NCBI GenBank assembly: GCA_947373155.1
Contig: CANBWO010000008.1
Location: 1 to 64,000 of the forward strand
From: Microbacteriaceae bacterium
GTDB lineage: Bacteria > Actinomycetota > Actinomycetes > Actinomycetales > Microbacteriaceae
Reading direction: 5' to 3'
DNA: 64,000 nt
Shown here: positions 24,964 to 34,634 of the stretch, piece after piece
Layout: each line of letters opens with the position of its first letter
Position numbering within the stretch: position 1 is the first letter of the stretch
The notes under the pieces: model-generated
What the model saw: only the letters and a program-made list of their open reading frames with translations
Databases searched by the model: none
Told to the model about the DNA's origin: nothing
Program-made: the position numbers and the translations under genes

Positions 24964-26196
24964 GTGGACAAATCAATCAACTGGACCGGTCAGCAGCTAA
25001 CTCTTCGAATTGAGAAGGTGGCGCATGGCGGAATTTTCGTCGCCCGCCATGATGGCAGGGTGGTTTTCGTCTCGCATGTTTTGCCTGGTGAAATGGTCAA
25101 GGCAGTGGTTTTCGAGGACCGAACCGGCTCTTTCTGCCGTGCGGAGCCAATCGAAATCCTCGAGGCTTCGCCCGACCGCGTGAAGCACGTCTGGAAAGAA
25201 GCGGGTGTCGGCGGTGCCGGTGGCGCAGAGTTTGGGCACATCAAATTGTCTCGTCAGCGTGAACTAAAAGCTGATGTCCTGGAAGAATCTCTTGACCGCA
25301 TGGCGGGAATCAAGATGCGCCCGGTGGTTGAGGCCGTCCCAGGCGACGACGAAGCCAACGGCTTGGGCTACCGAACTCGCGTGCAGTTGCACGTGGATAT
25401 GTCTGGCGATGCCGGCCCTTACAAGGAGCGCAGCCATGAGGTTGTGCAGGTAAAGAAGCTTCCGCTAGCAGTAGAAGACATCAATGATCTTGGTTTGCAC
25501 ACTCGCAACTGGCAAGACGTTAGCAAGATCGAAATTGCCACCAGCAGTTCTGGTCAAATCCAATGGAAGATTGACAAGAAACTAAAGGGTGATGCCCGCT
25601 TGATTGAGCGCGCGGCGGGGCGAACCTTCCGTATCACCGGTGGCGGTTTCTGGCAGGTTCACAAGGGTGCGGCAAATCTTCTCACCGATGCGGTTACCCA
25701 GATGGTTGCCGAGGTTGGCTTAGACCTAAACGCCCCAAACCTGGACCTCTACGGCGGTGTTGGCCTGTTCGCTGGTGCTCTGGCATCTAAGTTCGCCAAC
25801 CGTGTCAAGGTCACCACGGTTGAAAACGCCAAGCAAGCTACCGAGGACGCCAAGTTGAACCTGGCCGACTTGCCTGCTGTTCGCGCCGTTTTTGCGCCGG
25901 TTGAGCGCTTTATCGTTGAGCAGGTAACCGACTCCAAGAACGGGGTCATTGATTACAGCCAAGCGACTGTTATTTTGGACCCACCGCGTTCCGGTGCGGG
26001 CGCCAAAGTCATCGGCTCCATCATCAAGCTGGCTCCAAAACACATTATTTATGTGGCCTGCGACCCAGTTTCGTTGGCACGCGACCTGAAGCAGCTGTTG
26101 GAATCTGGTTACCAGATCAAAAAGCTACGAGCATTCGATCTTTTCCCTCACACTCACCACCTTGAAACCGTAGTAAGTCTGGTCCCCGCTTCGTAA
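24964..26196 (+). CDS. TRAM-domain class I SAM-dependent RNA methyltransferase (TrmA/RumA family)
   Basis: A 410-aa predicted uridine-C5 methyltransferase. N-terminal TRAM domain (residues about 5-70), a substrate domain, then a SAM-binding Rossmann fold with LDLYGGVGLFAGAL, LDPPRSGAGAKV, and the catalytic-cysteine loop YVACDPVSLARDL. RumA-type enzymes have four [4Fe-4S] cysteines after the TRAM domain; here that stretch reads VWKEAGVGGAGGAEFGH with no cysteines, so no iron-sulfur cluster is expected. Target (tRNA or rRNA uridine) cannot be told. GTG start, 28 nt from the divergent maf start. Confidence 0.88.
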   Translation: MDKSINWTGQQLTLRIEKVAHGGIFVARHDGRVVFVSHVLPGEMVKAVVFEDRTGSFCRAEPIEILEASPDRVKHVWKEAGVGGAGGAEFGHIKLSRQRELKADVLEESLDRMAGIKMRPVVEAVPGDDEANGLGYRTRVQLHVDMSGDAGPYKERSHEVVQVKKLPLAVEDINDLGLHTRNWQDVSKIEIATSSSGQIQWKIDKKLKGDARLIERAAGRTFRITGGGFWQVHKGAANLLTDAVTQMVAEVGLDLNAPNLDLYGGVGLFAGALASKFANRVKVTTVENAKQATEDAKLNLADLPAVRAVFAPVERFIVEQVTDSKNGVIDYSQATVILDPPRSGAGAKVIGSIIKLAPKHIIYVACDPVSLARDLKQLLESGYQIKKLRAFDLFPHTHHLETVVSLVPAS

Positions 26197-26294
26197 CCTC
26201 TGGGTAACACGTCTGGGTAAGAATGCGAAATCGCAACCCAATGTCGGTGGTCTGCCGTTAGATTATGGATATTGGTTATTTGGAGTGATTTCTG

Positions 26295-27512
26295 TTGAGT
26301 TCGACTTCGCCTAGGGTGGGCCCGCTAGCATCATCGCGCGCCAGCACCTTTGCAGCGCGCCGCATAGATATTATTTTGGGCCGGGTTTATTCATTAGTTT
26401 TGGCTTTAAGCACCGCCGAAATGGCGCTAAACGCGCTCAAGCAAGCGCCTTACTTGCAGCCGGTTTTATTTTGGCTAACGCTCGGTTCGGTGATCGCAAG
26501 TGTTATTGGTTTGGCAATTAGCAACTGGTTCCTAGATGCCTCCAAGATTTGGTACACCTTGCACTTGGTCACAATCGTGGCAACGCTGGTTTTCTGGCAG
26601 TTTCAGGTCATAGACACCAATCACCTTCCCGTGGATTTCACTCCGTGGGTCTGGTGGGGCCTGGGCATGGCCTCGCTCTCTGCCGGTTTTGGGCTCAGCA
26701 TTCGCTGGAGCGCGGTTTTCATCACACTAATTCCGATTTGGTTTATTTTTCTTAGGATTTCGCCAGATGGCGGCTCTTCGAGTTTTGGCCGGGCAGTCCA
26801 AGACGCGGTCTATACGTTTTTGATCAGCGCAGTTTTTACCGCCCTGGTACAAATGCTTAAGTACCGCGCCTCACAACAAGATGCCGCCAACCTCGAAACC
26901 CAAACTGCCGCGGCTAAGACAGCCAGCTTCGATGCAATTCAGCGCGAGCGAATTCGACTTTCTGCAGTAGTCCAACAGAAGATCATTACCGCCCTAGAAA
27001 AAGCAGCCACAGCAGACACCGCGGCGGCGCAAAAGGAAGCGGCGGCGCTTGCTTCCGCAGCTATCCAAAAATTGGCCAACTACACCTTTGAGGAATTTGA
27101 TTACCGCGAGAAGGTTTCGGTGGCAAGCCTTTTCAACGCTATCGAGGTGGCGGTTGCTGAACAGGCACCAATTTTCAAGATCGACTCAGAGGCGATCGGC
27201 AACATTCAGGTTCCTGCCGGAGTCTCAATCGCTATTACCGAGGCAACAATGCAAGCTGTCACCAACTCCACCATGCATGCCGGTGGCCCAGAGGTAAATC
27301 GTGTTTTGATCATGAAGTCCAACGACAAAGGGCTCAAGATCGTTATCAAAGACGACGGCGTTGGTTTCTGGCCCAACCGAATCCACAAGGATCGACTCGG
27401 TTTCAGGGTGATGATTGTCAGAAACGTTGAATCGGTTGGCGGGCATGTCAACCTGCAAACGGCGCCCGGAGACGGCACCTCCGTGATTCTTAAGTGGGAT
27501 GCAAATGAGTAA
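26295..27512 (+). CDS. Membrane protein with GHKL ATPase domain, kinase-like but lacking phospho-acceptor His
   Basis: A 405-aa protein with six hydrophobic segments (about residues 30-46, 57-77, 86-104, 118-134, 138-154, 170-188), an Ala/Gln-rich helical region, and a C-terminal ATPase domain: N-box E316..N324, G1 box DDGVGF (353-358), and GDGTS (392-396). This is a NarL-type sensor-kinase layout. Where such kinases have an ERxRIAxELHD helix, this has ERIRLSAVVQQKI, with no histidine. TTG start with GGAG upstream. The next gene overlaps its end. No response regulator gene is nearby. The ATPase call is secure; signalling role is inference. Confidence 0.78.
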   Translation: MSSTSPRVGPLASSRASTFAARRIDIILGRVYSLVLALSTAEMALNALKQAPYLQPVLFWLTLGSVIASVIGLAISNWFLDASKIWYTLHLVTIVATLVFWQFQVIDTNHLPVDFTPWVWWGLGMASLSAGFGLSIRWSAVFITLIPIWFIFLRISPDGGSSSFGRAVQDAVYTFLISAVFTALVQMLKYRASQQDAANLETQTAAAKTASFDAIQRERIRLSAVVQQKIITALEKAATADTAAAQKEAAALASAAIQKLANYTFEEFDYREKVSVASLFNAIEVAVAEQAPIFKIDSEAIGNIQVPAGVSIAITEATMQAVTNSTMHAGGPEVNRVLIMKSNDKGLKIVIKDDGVGFWPNRIHKDRLGFRVMIVRNVESVGGHVNLQTAPGDGTSVILKWDANE

Positions 27513-28482
27513 CTTTGCTCGCTGGGGAGTTACGGCATTGGTGTTGGGGTTTGCCATAAACCACCTGATACTCGGATTATTTTGGCTGCCAACTTACACC
27601 CAGCCTCTAACTCCGCTTCTGGCTTTTGCGCTCTACGTATTTGCGGTGGCGCTAACCGGGCTGGGCAACCAAACCTTGCGCATTCCCACCTGGAAAGCCT
27701 TGGTCAGTCTTGTAGTTGCGGTTCTTCTTCCGTTTTTAGTACTCGAGGCACTTCCGTTAGCCAACAGCGAGCCAAATGGAAGCTATCAAACCTGGTTTGT
27801 TGCCGGATCAAGCACTCTCATGGCGATCGCGACTGCTCGCGGCCACGCAATCATCGGATGGATCGGCCTGGCGTCACTTTGGATTCAAGTGATTCTCTGG
27901 GGTGGGGCGCCGGTGATCACCACTTCCGGTTTGATCGGTGCTCTGCTCGTGGTGGCGGCCAGCTACGCTATCGGTCGTGGCCTAACCTCCATCGCTATTC
28001 AGACTCAAGCGTATTTAAACCAGGGCATTGCCACCAGCACTCGCGCGGCACATTTGACCTCAAGCCGAACCGAACGTCAACGCCTGCTCAAAAACATCAT
28101 GCTCACCAGCTTGCCCCTGTTGGAACGAATCGAGTCCACGAAGGGCAAACTAAGCGAAATCGACCGCGCCGAAGCCGAACTCCTAGCTGGCAGATTGTCC
28201 GACGAGATTAAAGGCCGAGGCCTAATGAGCGACGGAATCCGAGTGGCAACCCGCGAAGCCAGACGCCGTGGCGTGACCGTGAATTTTCTAGACGTAGGCG
28301 GCCTAGACAACGCCACGGCAGAGCAAATCGAAGCCATTCAGCTGAGTATCGAGCAGGCTATTTCTGCTACCAACGCTGGCGAAATAAACATTAGAGCACC
28401 CAAAAACGAGAGTTATCTGGTGAGTGTTATTGCCACAAGACCAGAAGCAGATGCACCAGATATCTGGTTGCGACTCTCGTAA
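27505..28482 (+). CDS. Partner membrane protein, highly degenerate sensor-kinase-like
   Basis: A 325-aa protein with about six hydrophobic segments in the first 175 residues, followed by a soluble region starting RTERQRLLKNIMLTSLPLLERI. That resembles the dimerisation helix of NarL-type kinases (consensus ERxRIAxxLHD) with the histidine missing. The C-terminal part has no DxGxG ATP-binding box I can see, only a faint GHKL-like beta ending. I use the ATG at 27505 (an in-frame ATG at 27499 is also possible). It overlaps the previous gene by 8 nt, so the two are surely co-translated and may form a heteromer. No family name recognised. Confidence 0.65.
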   Translation: MSNFARWGVTALVLGFAINHLILGLFWLPTYTQPLTPLLAFALYVFAVALTGLGNQTLRIPTWKALVSLVVAVLLPFLVLEALPLANSEPNGSYQTWFVAGSSTLMAIATARGHAIIGWIGLASLWIQVILWGGAPVITTSGLIGALLVVAASYAIGRGLTSIAIQTQAYLNQGIATSTRAAHLTSSRTERQRLLKNIMLTSLPLLERIESTKGKLSEIDRAEAELLAGRLSDEIKGRGLMSDGIRVATREARRRGVTVNFLDVGGLDNATAEQIEAIQLSIEQAISATNAGEINIRAPKNESYLVSVIATRPEADAPDIWLRLS

Positions 28483-28490
28483 AGCACAAA

Positions 28491-28523
28491 AAAGCGCTCC
28501 TGCCCAATCGGCAGAAGCGCTTT
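28491..28523. terminator. Bidirectional terminator between kinase-like pair and DUF885 gene
   Basis: AAAGCGCTCCTGCC, CAATC and GGCAGAAGCGCTTTT make a long near-perfect stem with A-run on the left and T-run on the right, lying between converging stop codons. Confidence 0.85.
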
Positions 28524-28534
28524 TCTTTGGCTTG

Positions 28535-30199
28535 TTAGAGCGAAAGTGCGTAACGCAGGGTGTCTAGGCTCAATCCACCCAGATCAAGTGCGCGTTTGTG
28601 CCAGGATTTGATGTCAAAGTCGGCACCGGCTTTGGCAGCTGCTTCATCGCGAAGCTGCTCCCAAATACGCTGACCTACCTTGTAACTCGGAGCCTGTCCC
28701 GGCCAACCAAAGTAACGGTTGACTTCGAATGCAACAAACTCAGGGCTCATGTTCACGTTGCTCAACATGAAGTTGAGCGCGTAGTCGTAGTCCCAAACCC
28801 CGGTGCCATCCAGGCGAGGCTTGCCAAGGTGAACACCGATGTCCAGAACCACTCGGGCCGCGCGCATGCGCTGTCCATCCAGCATTCCGAGGCGGTCTGC
28901 CGGGTCGTCTAAAAAGCCTAGGTCTGCCATCAGGCGTTCTGCGTAGAGCGCCCATCCTTCGCCGTGGCCGCTGGTCCAAGAGGCCAGACGACGCCAGGAG
29001 TTGAGCTGATCCTTGTTGAAAACCTGCTGCGCTACCTGAAGGTGGTGACCTGGAACACCCTCGTGGTAAACCGTGGTGGTCTCGCGCCACGTGTCGAACT
29101 CGGTTACGCCCACTGGAACGCTCCACCACATTCTGCCCGGGCGACTAAAGTCATCGCTAGGTCCGGTGTAGTAGATGCCGCCGGTCTGGGTTGGGGCAAT
29201 CATGCACTCCAACTTGCGAATCGGTTCAGCAATGTCAAAGTGGCTCTTACCAAGCTCTGCAACCGCGCGGTCGGAAAGCTTTTGCATCCACTTTTGTAGT
29301 TCGTCGGTTCCGTGAAGCTTGCGCGATTCATCGCCGTTCAAAAACTCAATGGCCTCAAGCACGGTTGCCCCGGGCTTGATTAGCTTTGCAACGGCTTCTT
29401 GCTCTGCGGTCACCCGAGCCAACTCCTGGATACCCCACTCGTAGGTCTCGTCGAGGTCTAACTTGGCACCAACAAAGGCGCGGCTCAACAGGCTGTAGCG
29501 CTCGCGGCCGATTGCGTCTTCTCGGGTGGCTCCCGGCAGAAGGTGATTCTTTAGGAAGGCACCAAACTGGGCGTAGGCATCGGTGGCATCCGCGGCTGCC
29601 GCTACTAAATCGGCTTTGAGTGAAGCCGAAAGTTCGCCAGATTCAGCCTTGGCGTTGGCGGCAAACTCAATGAAGAAGCCATCGGCTGCGGTCAGCTGAG
29701 CAACCTGAGCAATGCCCTGCTCTACCTGGCGTCGAGCCGGGGCATCCTTGGCATCTAAACCGATCTGTAGGCAGGCCTGGTATCCGGCCAGTGCTCCGCG
29801 AACCGCGCGCATACGGGCTGCTAGGTTTACCCAGTTTTGCTCGGTGGCGGTTGCAGACAGGTCGAAGATATCGCGAATGCCCTGCAGGGGAGACGCAATC
29901 ACGTTCATATTGCGGTGCCAGAGACCGGCATCATGGGTTTCGTTCGAAAGCTGTAGGTCGTTAGTCATGGCGTCGCGGGTAACGCGATCGGTGTCATCTA
30001 CCGGCTGAGCAGCTGCAAGTTGAGCAAGGACCTCCACGCGCTTGGCATAGGCCTGGGCGTGCGATTCTGGGGATTCGTCGTCTAGCTTGTCATCGGCGCC
30101 TGGGCGACCGATGTAGGTTGCAAAACTTGGGCTGTTATCGGCTAGCCAGTCGAGGTACGAATCTGCAATCTGGTCGATTTGCGAGGGAGTGCGCGCCAT
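28535..30199 (-). CDS. DUF885 family protein (predicted zinc metallopeptidase-like)
   Basis: A 554-aa protein with the DUF885 hallmark YHEGVPGHHLQ, a likely zinc-binding HExxH-like site, and later GHGEGWALYAERLMADLGF, which supplies the usual Glu ligand. No signal peptide is visible, so it is probably cytoplasmic. I trim the ORF to the ATG ending at 30199, which has AAAGGA about 6 nt upstream. It is a single gene converging with the kinase-like pair. Substrate is unknown; a peptidase role follows from family motif only. Confidence 0.88.
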   Translation of the reverse strand: MARTPSQIDQIADSYLDWLADNSPSFATYIGRPGADDKLDDESPESHAQAYAKRVEVLAQLAAAQPVDDTDRVTRDAMTNDLQLSNETHDAGLWHRNMNVIASPLQGIRDIFDLSATATEQNWVNLAARMRAVRGALAGYQACLQIGLDAKDAPARRQVEQGIAQVAQLTAADGFFIEFAANAKAESGELSASLKADLVAAAADATDAYAQFGAFLKNHLLPGATREDAIGRERYSLLSRAFVGAKLDLDETYEWGIQELARVTAEQEAVAKLIKPGATVLEAIEFLNGDESRKLHGTDELQKWMQKLSDRAVAELGKSHFDIAEPIRKLECMIAPTQTGGIYYTGPSDDFSRPGRMWWSVPVGVTEFDTWRETTTVYHEGVPGHHLQVAQQVFNKDQLNSWRRLASWTSGHGEGWALYAERLMADLGFLDDPADRLGMLDGQRMRAARVVLDIGVHLGKPRLDGTGVWDYDYALNFMLSNVNMSPEFVAFEVNRYFGWPGQAPSYKVGQRIWEQLRDEAAAKAGADFDIKSWHKRALDLGGLSLDTLRYALSL

Positions 30200-30265
30200 T
30201 GCGTGTCCTTTGATCATGGCCAAAGGCGACTATGCCTAGGGCCGATTTTTTTGAATGCTACGAGC

Positions 30266-30505
30266 CTAGTTCAAACCAGACCTAAAGCTCGCTTGCCATT
30301 GGTTCTGACCTGGAGTCAGACTGCCGCGCAAAAGCCCAGGATTGCGGTTCCAACGCGAGGTTGGCTCGGCCTTCTTGGCATTCTGAGCGGTCACCGCATT
30401 TGCCTGCGATGCCTGGAGAACAGCGATTACCACCGCTAGTTCCTGGCTGGTCGGGTTTCCGGAAACCACTTTTAGATGTGGCTGAATGGCATTGTTTTCT
30501 GTCAT
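30266..30505 (-). CDS. accE: Acyl-CoA carboxylase epsilon subunit
   Basis: A 79-aa protein with the small epsilon-subunit pattern: LKVVSGNPTSQELAVVIAVL near the N-terminus, an Ala-rich linker, then SRWNRNPGLLR and a Trp near the C-terminus (QWQASFRSG). In Streptomyces and mycobacteria epsilon helps tether alpha and beta subunits of acetyl/propionyl-CoA carboxylase. It lies 9 nt after the beta-subunit gene, which settles identity. Confidence 0.88.
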   Translation of the reverse strand: MTENNAIQPHLKVVSGNPTSQELAVVIAVLQASQANAVTAQNAKKAEPTSRWNRNPGLLRGSLTPGQNQWQASFRSGLN

Positions 30506-30514
30506 TTTGCCGGC

Positions 30515-32113
30515 CTAAAGCGGAATGTTTCCGTGCTTCTTTGGTGGCACCACGGCGCGTTTGGTGCGAAGTGCGCGCAGTGCCTTGATGACCGAGATGC
30601 GGGTTGCGGAAGGCTCAATGATGCCATCCAGCTCGCCACGCTCCGCTGCCAAGAATGGGCTTGCCACGTTGTAGGTGTATTCGGCGGCAAGTTGAGCGCG
30701 AACCGCGGCCACGTCTTCGCCGGCAGCCTCGGCAGCCTTGATCTTGTCGCGGAACAGAATGTTTACGGCTCCCTGGCCGCCCATCACTGCGATTTCGGCG
30801 GTCGGCCATGCCAGGTTGATGTCGGCTCCCAGTTGCTTTGATCCCATAACAATGTAGGCGCCGCCGTAAGCCTTGCGGGTAATCACGGTGACCAGAGGCA
30901 CTGTTGCTTCGGCGTAGGCATAAAGCAACTTGGCGCCGCGGCGAATAACGCCGGCCCACTCCTGATCGGTACCCGGAAGGTAACCAGGCACGTCTACCAG
31001 CGTGATGATAGGAATGCTGAAGGCATCGCAGAAACGAACAAAACGGGCGGCTTTTTCGCCAGCCTCAATGTTCAGTGTGCCTGCCATGGCCTGAGGCTGG
31101 TTGGCAACAATGCCCACGCTTCGGCCATCGATGCGAGCAAATCCAATGAGGATGTTCGGAGCGTAAAGCCCCTGGACCTCTAGGAACTCGTTGTCATCCA
31201 CGATCCCTTCGATGACCTTGTGCATGTCATAAGGCTGGTTTGGCGAATCTGGAATCAGGGTGTCCAGGGCTAGGTCCTCAGAGGAAACCGCAAGCTCAGA
31301 ACTTGCCGCGTAAATCGGGCTTTCTGCCAGGTTGTTTTCCGGCAGGTAACTAAGCAGGCTTCGTGCGTAGTCGATCGCGTCTTCTTCATCGCTGGCAAGG
31401 TAGTGAGCCACACCGGAAGTCTTGTTGTGCGTGAGCGCGCCACCCAGTTCTTCCATTCCCACGTCTTCGCCGGTAACGGTCTTGATTACATCCGGACCGG
31501 TGACGAACATGTTCGAGGTCTTGTCCACCATGATCACGAAGTCAGTTAGCGCTGGCGAGTAAACCGCTCCACCGGCAGCCGGGCCCATGATTATAGAAAT
31601 CTGCGGGATCACACCGCTGGCCATGGTGTTGCGCTTAAAGATTTCGCCATACTTACCAAGTGCAATAACGCCCTCTTGGATACGAGCACCGCCCGAATCC
31701 AGCATTCCGATGCAAGGAACACCAGTTGCAAGCGCTAGGTCCATTACCTTGATGATCTTGTTTCCGGCGGCTTCTCCGAGCGAGCCACCAAAGATGGTGA
31801 AGTCCTGGCTGTAAACGGCCACCTGGCGGCCATCGATGGTTCCCACACCGGTTACCACAGAGTCGCCGTAAGGACGGTTCTTGTCCATGCCAAACGCGGT
31901 CGAACGGTGACGCACGAACTCGTCTAGTTCCTCAAAGCTTCCTGGGTCCAGAAGCATTTCGATGCGCTCGCGGGCGGTTTTCTTACCCTTAGCGTGCTGC
32001 TTGGCGATTGCCGCTTCGCCACTGGCTAGGACTGCCTCGTGGTACCTGTTGCGCAGGTCCGCGAGCTTTCCAGCGGTGGTCGAAAAATCGGGGGTTTGGT
32101 TCTCTGCAGACAA
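30515..32113 (-). CDS. accD: Acyl-CoA carboxylase beta subunit (carboxyltransferase)
   Basis: Transfers carboxyl from biotin to acetyl- or propionyl-CoA. The 532-aa carboxyltransferase shows duplicated crotonase-like lobes, oxyanion-hole glycines ([26 protein letters not shown] in the first; [12 protein letters not shown] in the second), and the conserved [13 protein letters not shown] segment. Asp versus Ile at the substrate-selecting position cannot be judged safely from here. The TTG start is backed by GGAGTGAAC. It is divergent from birA and precedes accE. Complex partner: AccA3 at 22.5 kb. Confidence 0.95.
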   Translation of the reverse strand: MSAENQTPDFSTTAGKLADLRNRYHEAVLASGEAAIAKQHAKGKKTARERIEMLLDPGSFEELDEFVRHRSTAFGMDKNRPYGDSVVTGVGTIDGRQVAVYSQDFTIFGGSLGEAAGNKIIKVMDLALATGVPCIGMLDSGGARIQEGVIALGKYGEIFKRNTMASGVIPQISIIMGPAAGGAVYSPALTDFVIMVDKTSNMFVTGPDVIKTVTGEDVGMEELGGALTHNKTSGVAHYLASDEEDAIDYARSLLSYLPENNLAESPIYAASSELAVSSEDLALDTLIPDSPNQPYDMHKVIEGIVDDNEFLEVQGLYAPNILIGFARIDGRSVGIVANQPQAMAGTLNIEAGEKAARFVRFCDAFSIPIITLVDVPGYLPGTDQEWAGVIRRGAKLLYAYAEATVPLVTVITRKAYGGAYIVMGSKQLGADINLAWPTAEIAVMGGQGAVNILFRDKIKAAEAAGEDVAAVRAQLAAEYTYNVASPFLAAERGELDGIIEPSATRISVIKALRALRTKRAVVPPKKHGNIPL

Positions 32114-32156
32114 AGTTCACTCCGGTAGCTAGATACTGCCCCAAGCCTAGCAACGC

Positions 32157-32169
32157 TATTCTTGCCACA
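32157..32169 (+). promoter_or_regulatory. Probable -10 element for leaderless birA mRNA
   Basis: TATTCT lies at 32157-32162, and the birA ATG begins at 32169, the position where transcription would start from that -10 box. No Shine-Dalgarno precedes the ATG. Leaderless mRNAs are common in actinobacteria. No clear -35 is seen. Confidence 0.4.
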
Positions 32170-32969
32170 TGCAACTATCGGCCAGTCAAAAACTAACTCC
32201 CCGATTGGAATGGCGCCAGGAAACGGGCAGCACCAACCTGGATTTGATGCAACTTGCTGCTTCGGAAAACCTGCCGCACTTCACCGTTTTTGCAACCGCC
32301 AACCAGGTCGCTGGTCGAGGGCGCGCTGGTCGGGTTTGGCAAGCACCTAAGGACAGCGCGCTGGCAATCAGCGTTTTGCTCAAGCCCAATTTAGACTCCG
32401 ACACCAATCTGGGGTCACTTGGTTGGTTGCCACTTTTGGCGGGCCTTGCCATGAGCCAAACCGTTGCAGGGTTTTTGCCGACTGCCGAGGTGGGCGTAAA
32501 GTGGCCCAACGATGTCCTTGTGAACGAACACAAAATCAGCGGCATTTTGACTGAAATGACTACAAGCGGCTCTGCTGTGGCCGTGGTGGTTGGTTCCGGA
32601 ATCAACATTTCGCAGTTGCAGAGCGAGCTGCCCATTGCCAACGCCACATCCTTGGCGATCGGCGGGGCACAACTGCCAACCGACCTAACTTTGCGATTAG
32701 ACCGGGTGCTTTCCAGCTACCTAACCAACCTGAACCACTGGTACCAAAGATTTGCTCAGGCCGGCTTTAGCGCGGAGGCCAGCGGCCTCAGGCAAGCGGT
32801 GTCGGACAACTGCGTGACTCTGGGGCGTGAAGTGCGGGCGATTTTGCCGGGCGATAGCGAACTGGTGGGGCGGGCTGTTTCCATCGATGATTCTGGGCGA
32901 TTAATTCTTGATGTTTTAGGGGTGAAGACCCCGGTTGCCGCCGGAGATATTGTGCACTTGCGGCACTGA
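32169..32969 (+). CDS. birA: Biotin-[acetyl-CoA-carboxylase] ligase
   Basis: Activates biotin to biotinyl-5'-AMP and attaches it to the Lys of AccA3. The 266-aa protein begins at the catalytic domain (no N-terminal DNA-binding domain, so not a BirA-type repressor). It has NQVAGRGRAGRVW (biotinyl-AMP loop), VGVKWPNDVLV with the catalytic Lys, ISGILTEM, and a C-terminal SH3-like domain. It is divergent from accD, coupling the enzyme with its target complex. ATG start may be leaderless. Confidence 0.94.
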   Translation: MQLSASQKLTPRLEWRQETGSTNLDLMQLAASENLPHFTVFATANQVAGRGRAGRVWQAPKDSALAISVLLKPNLDSDTNLGSLGWLPLLAGLAMSQTVAGFLPTAEVGVKWPNDVLVNEHKISGILTEMTTSGSAVAVVVGSGINISQLQSELPIANATSLAIGGAQLPTDLTLRLDRVLSSYLTNLNHWYQRFAQAGFSAEASGLRQAVSDNCVTLGREVRAILPGDSELVGRAVSIDDSGRLILDVLGVKTPVAAGDIVHLRH

Positions 32970-33007
32970 TTGCCAACGAGCTGCCCCAAGTAAGACACAA
33001 TTGAAAA

Positions 33008-33433
33008 GTGAGTTTTGAAGCCGAGGTCCTGCTGGGGCGTTTTCGCGCGCGTGGAACTCGATTGATCTGGCCAACCATATTCCTAGGGCTCACGTGTTTC
33101 TTGGCCACTTTCCTGGTTGGAAAACTCACTGAGCAGTGGCAGCAAATTGCCGCTTACGTGGTCTACGGGCTGATCCTTTTGCTTGGATTCCTGGTTCCAG
33201 TCTTGCGTTATCTAACCGCCTGGACAGACTTGACTTCAAGTCGGGTAGTTCAGCGCAGCGGACTCTTTGGGCAGCACTTCCGACAGATTTCCTATCAGCA
33301 AATCGAGCGGGTTGAACTGGGAGCCGGCCGATTGATAACACTTTATGTTGCGGGCGAAGAAGCCATGGAACTGAGATCTATCCCCAAAACCCGCATCGTG
33401 GCTCAAGAAATCAGCCGCCTGAGTGCTAAGTAG
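33008..33433 (+). CDS. Bacterial PH-domain membrane protein
   Basis: A 141-aa protein with two adjacent hydrophobic helices (about residues 19-36 and 46-68), then a short PH-like domain (SSRVVQRSGLFGQHFRQISYQQIERVELG, ending in an MELRSIPKTRIVAQEI segment). This matches the YdbS-like bacterial PH family, common beside birA and purK in Actinobacteria. Function is unknown; probably a membrane-associated structural or regulatory role. GTG start. Six nt separate it from purK. Confidence 0.82.
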   Translation: MSFEAEVLLGRFRARGTRLIWPTIFLGLTCFLATFLVGKLTEQWQQIAAYVVYGLILLLGFLVPVLRYLTAWTDLTSSRVVQRSGLFGQHFRQISYQQIERVELGAGRLITLYVAGEEAMELRSIPKTRIVAQEISRLSAK

Positions 33434-33439
33434 GACCAA

Positions 33440-34585
33440 ATGACTGAACTTCGTGTCGGTGTAATCGGCGGCGGCCAATTGGCCCGCATGATGACCCCAC
33501 CAGCTATCAACCTGGGGATCAACATCAAGGTGCTCGCAGAAGCACCGGGGTCTAGCGCTGCTCTGGCAACCACCATGGTGGGCGATTACACCCAGGTTGA
33601 GGTGGTTCGCGAATTCGCCAAATCGGTAGACGTGATTACCTTCGATCACGAACACGTTCCGCTGACCGTGCTTAGGCAATTAGAGGCCGAGGGCGTCAGC
33701 GTTCAACCTCCTAGCAAGGCTCTTGCCTTTGCCCAAAACAAGTTGGAAATGCGCACCCGTTTGGGTGAACTCGGGCTTCCAATGCCGCACTGGGCCGAAA
33801 TCCACGATGCCGGTTCACTGGAGCTATTCATTGCCGAACACGGGGGAGTGGCCATTCTGAAGACCCCTATTGGCGGCTACGACGGCAAGGGTGTGCGCGT
33901 GGTGCGCAGCGCCTCCGACGCAGCGGACTGGCTGAGCGAAGAAGGCTTAGCCAAGGTGGGCGGGCACCTTTTGGCAGAGGAAAAAGTTGATTTTGTGCGT
34001 GAACTAGCGCAGCTAAGCGCGCGTAATGTGAGCGGTGATTTCCAGGCTTGGCCATTAGTTCAGACCGTTCAGGACAACGGAGTTTGCTCAGAGGTATTGG
34101 CGCCCGCCCCAGGTGCCAGCCAAGCCACCTTGGTGGAGGCCGCCCGAATCGCCCGTCTGGTCAGCGAAGGCCTAGGAGTTACCGGAGTTCTTGCAGTTGA
34201 AATGTTCGAAACCGCAGACGGACGCCTGTTGATCAATGAGCTTGCAATGCGACCTCACAACAGCGGTCACTTCAGTATTGAGGGAAGCGTGACCAGCCAG
34301 TTTGAGCAGCACCTAAGGGCTGTATTAGACCTGCCGCTCGGATCCGCCGAATCCACAGCGCCGCATGCAGTGATGGTGAATCTTCTGGGCGTAGATCAGA
34401 CCAACGACTTCCTGCCGCACTATCAAGAGGCAATGCTGGCTCACCCAACTGCCAAGATTCACACCTATGGCAAAGGTGCTCGCCAAGGCCGCAAGATGGG
34501 TCACGTAACTGTGATTGGCAACGATGCCGAGGCAGCATTGACCGAGGCACGGCAGGCTGCCATGGTGCTCCGCCAAGATTTCTAG
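33440..34585 (+). CDS. purK: 5-(carboxyamino)imidazole ribonucleotide synthase
   Basis: ATP-dependent carboxylation of AIR to N5-CAIR in purine synthesis. The 381-aa ATP-grasp protein has VGVIGGGQLARMM at the N-terminus, VAILKTPIGGYDGKGVRVV (ATP loop), and LINELAMRPHNSGHFSIEGSVTSQFEQHLRA (metal and substrate site). Length and motifs are normal. It is followed by purE after 123 nt, the standard pair. AGGACCAA precedes the ATG. Confidence 0.97.
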   Translation: MTELRVGVIGGGQLARMMTPPAINLGINIKVLAEAPGSSAALATTMVGDYTQVEVVREFAKSVDVITFDHEHVPLTVLRQLEAEGVSVQPPSKALAFAQNKLEMRTRLGELGLPMPHWAEIHDAGSLELFIAEHGGVAILKTPIGGYDGKGVRVVRSASDAADWLSEEGLAKVGGHLLAEEKVDFVRELAQLSARNVSGDFQAWPLVQTVQDNGVCSEVLAPAPGASQATLVEAARIARLVSEGLGVTGVLAVEMFETADGRLLINELAMRPHNSGHFSIEGSVTSQFEQHLRAVLDLPLGSAESTAPHAVMVNLLGVDQTNDFLPHYQEAMLAHPTAKIHTYGKGARQGRKMGHVTVIGNDAEAALTEARQAAMVLRQDF

Positions 34586-34634
34586 ACCAACTGGTCCAAG
34601 AATCAACCCATAACCGTGTTTATGCTCCGTCCTT

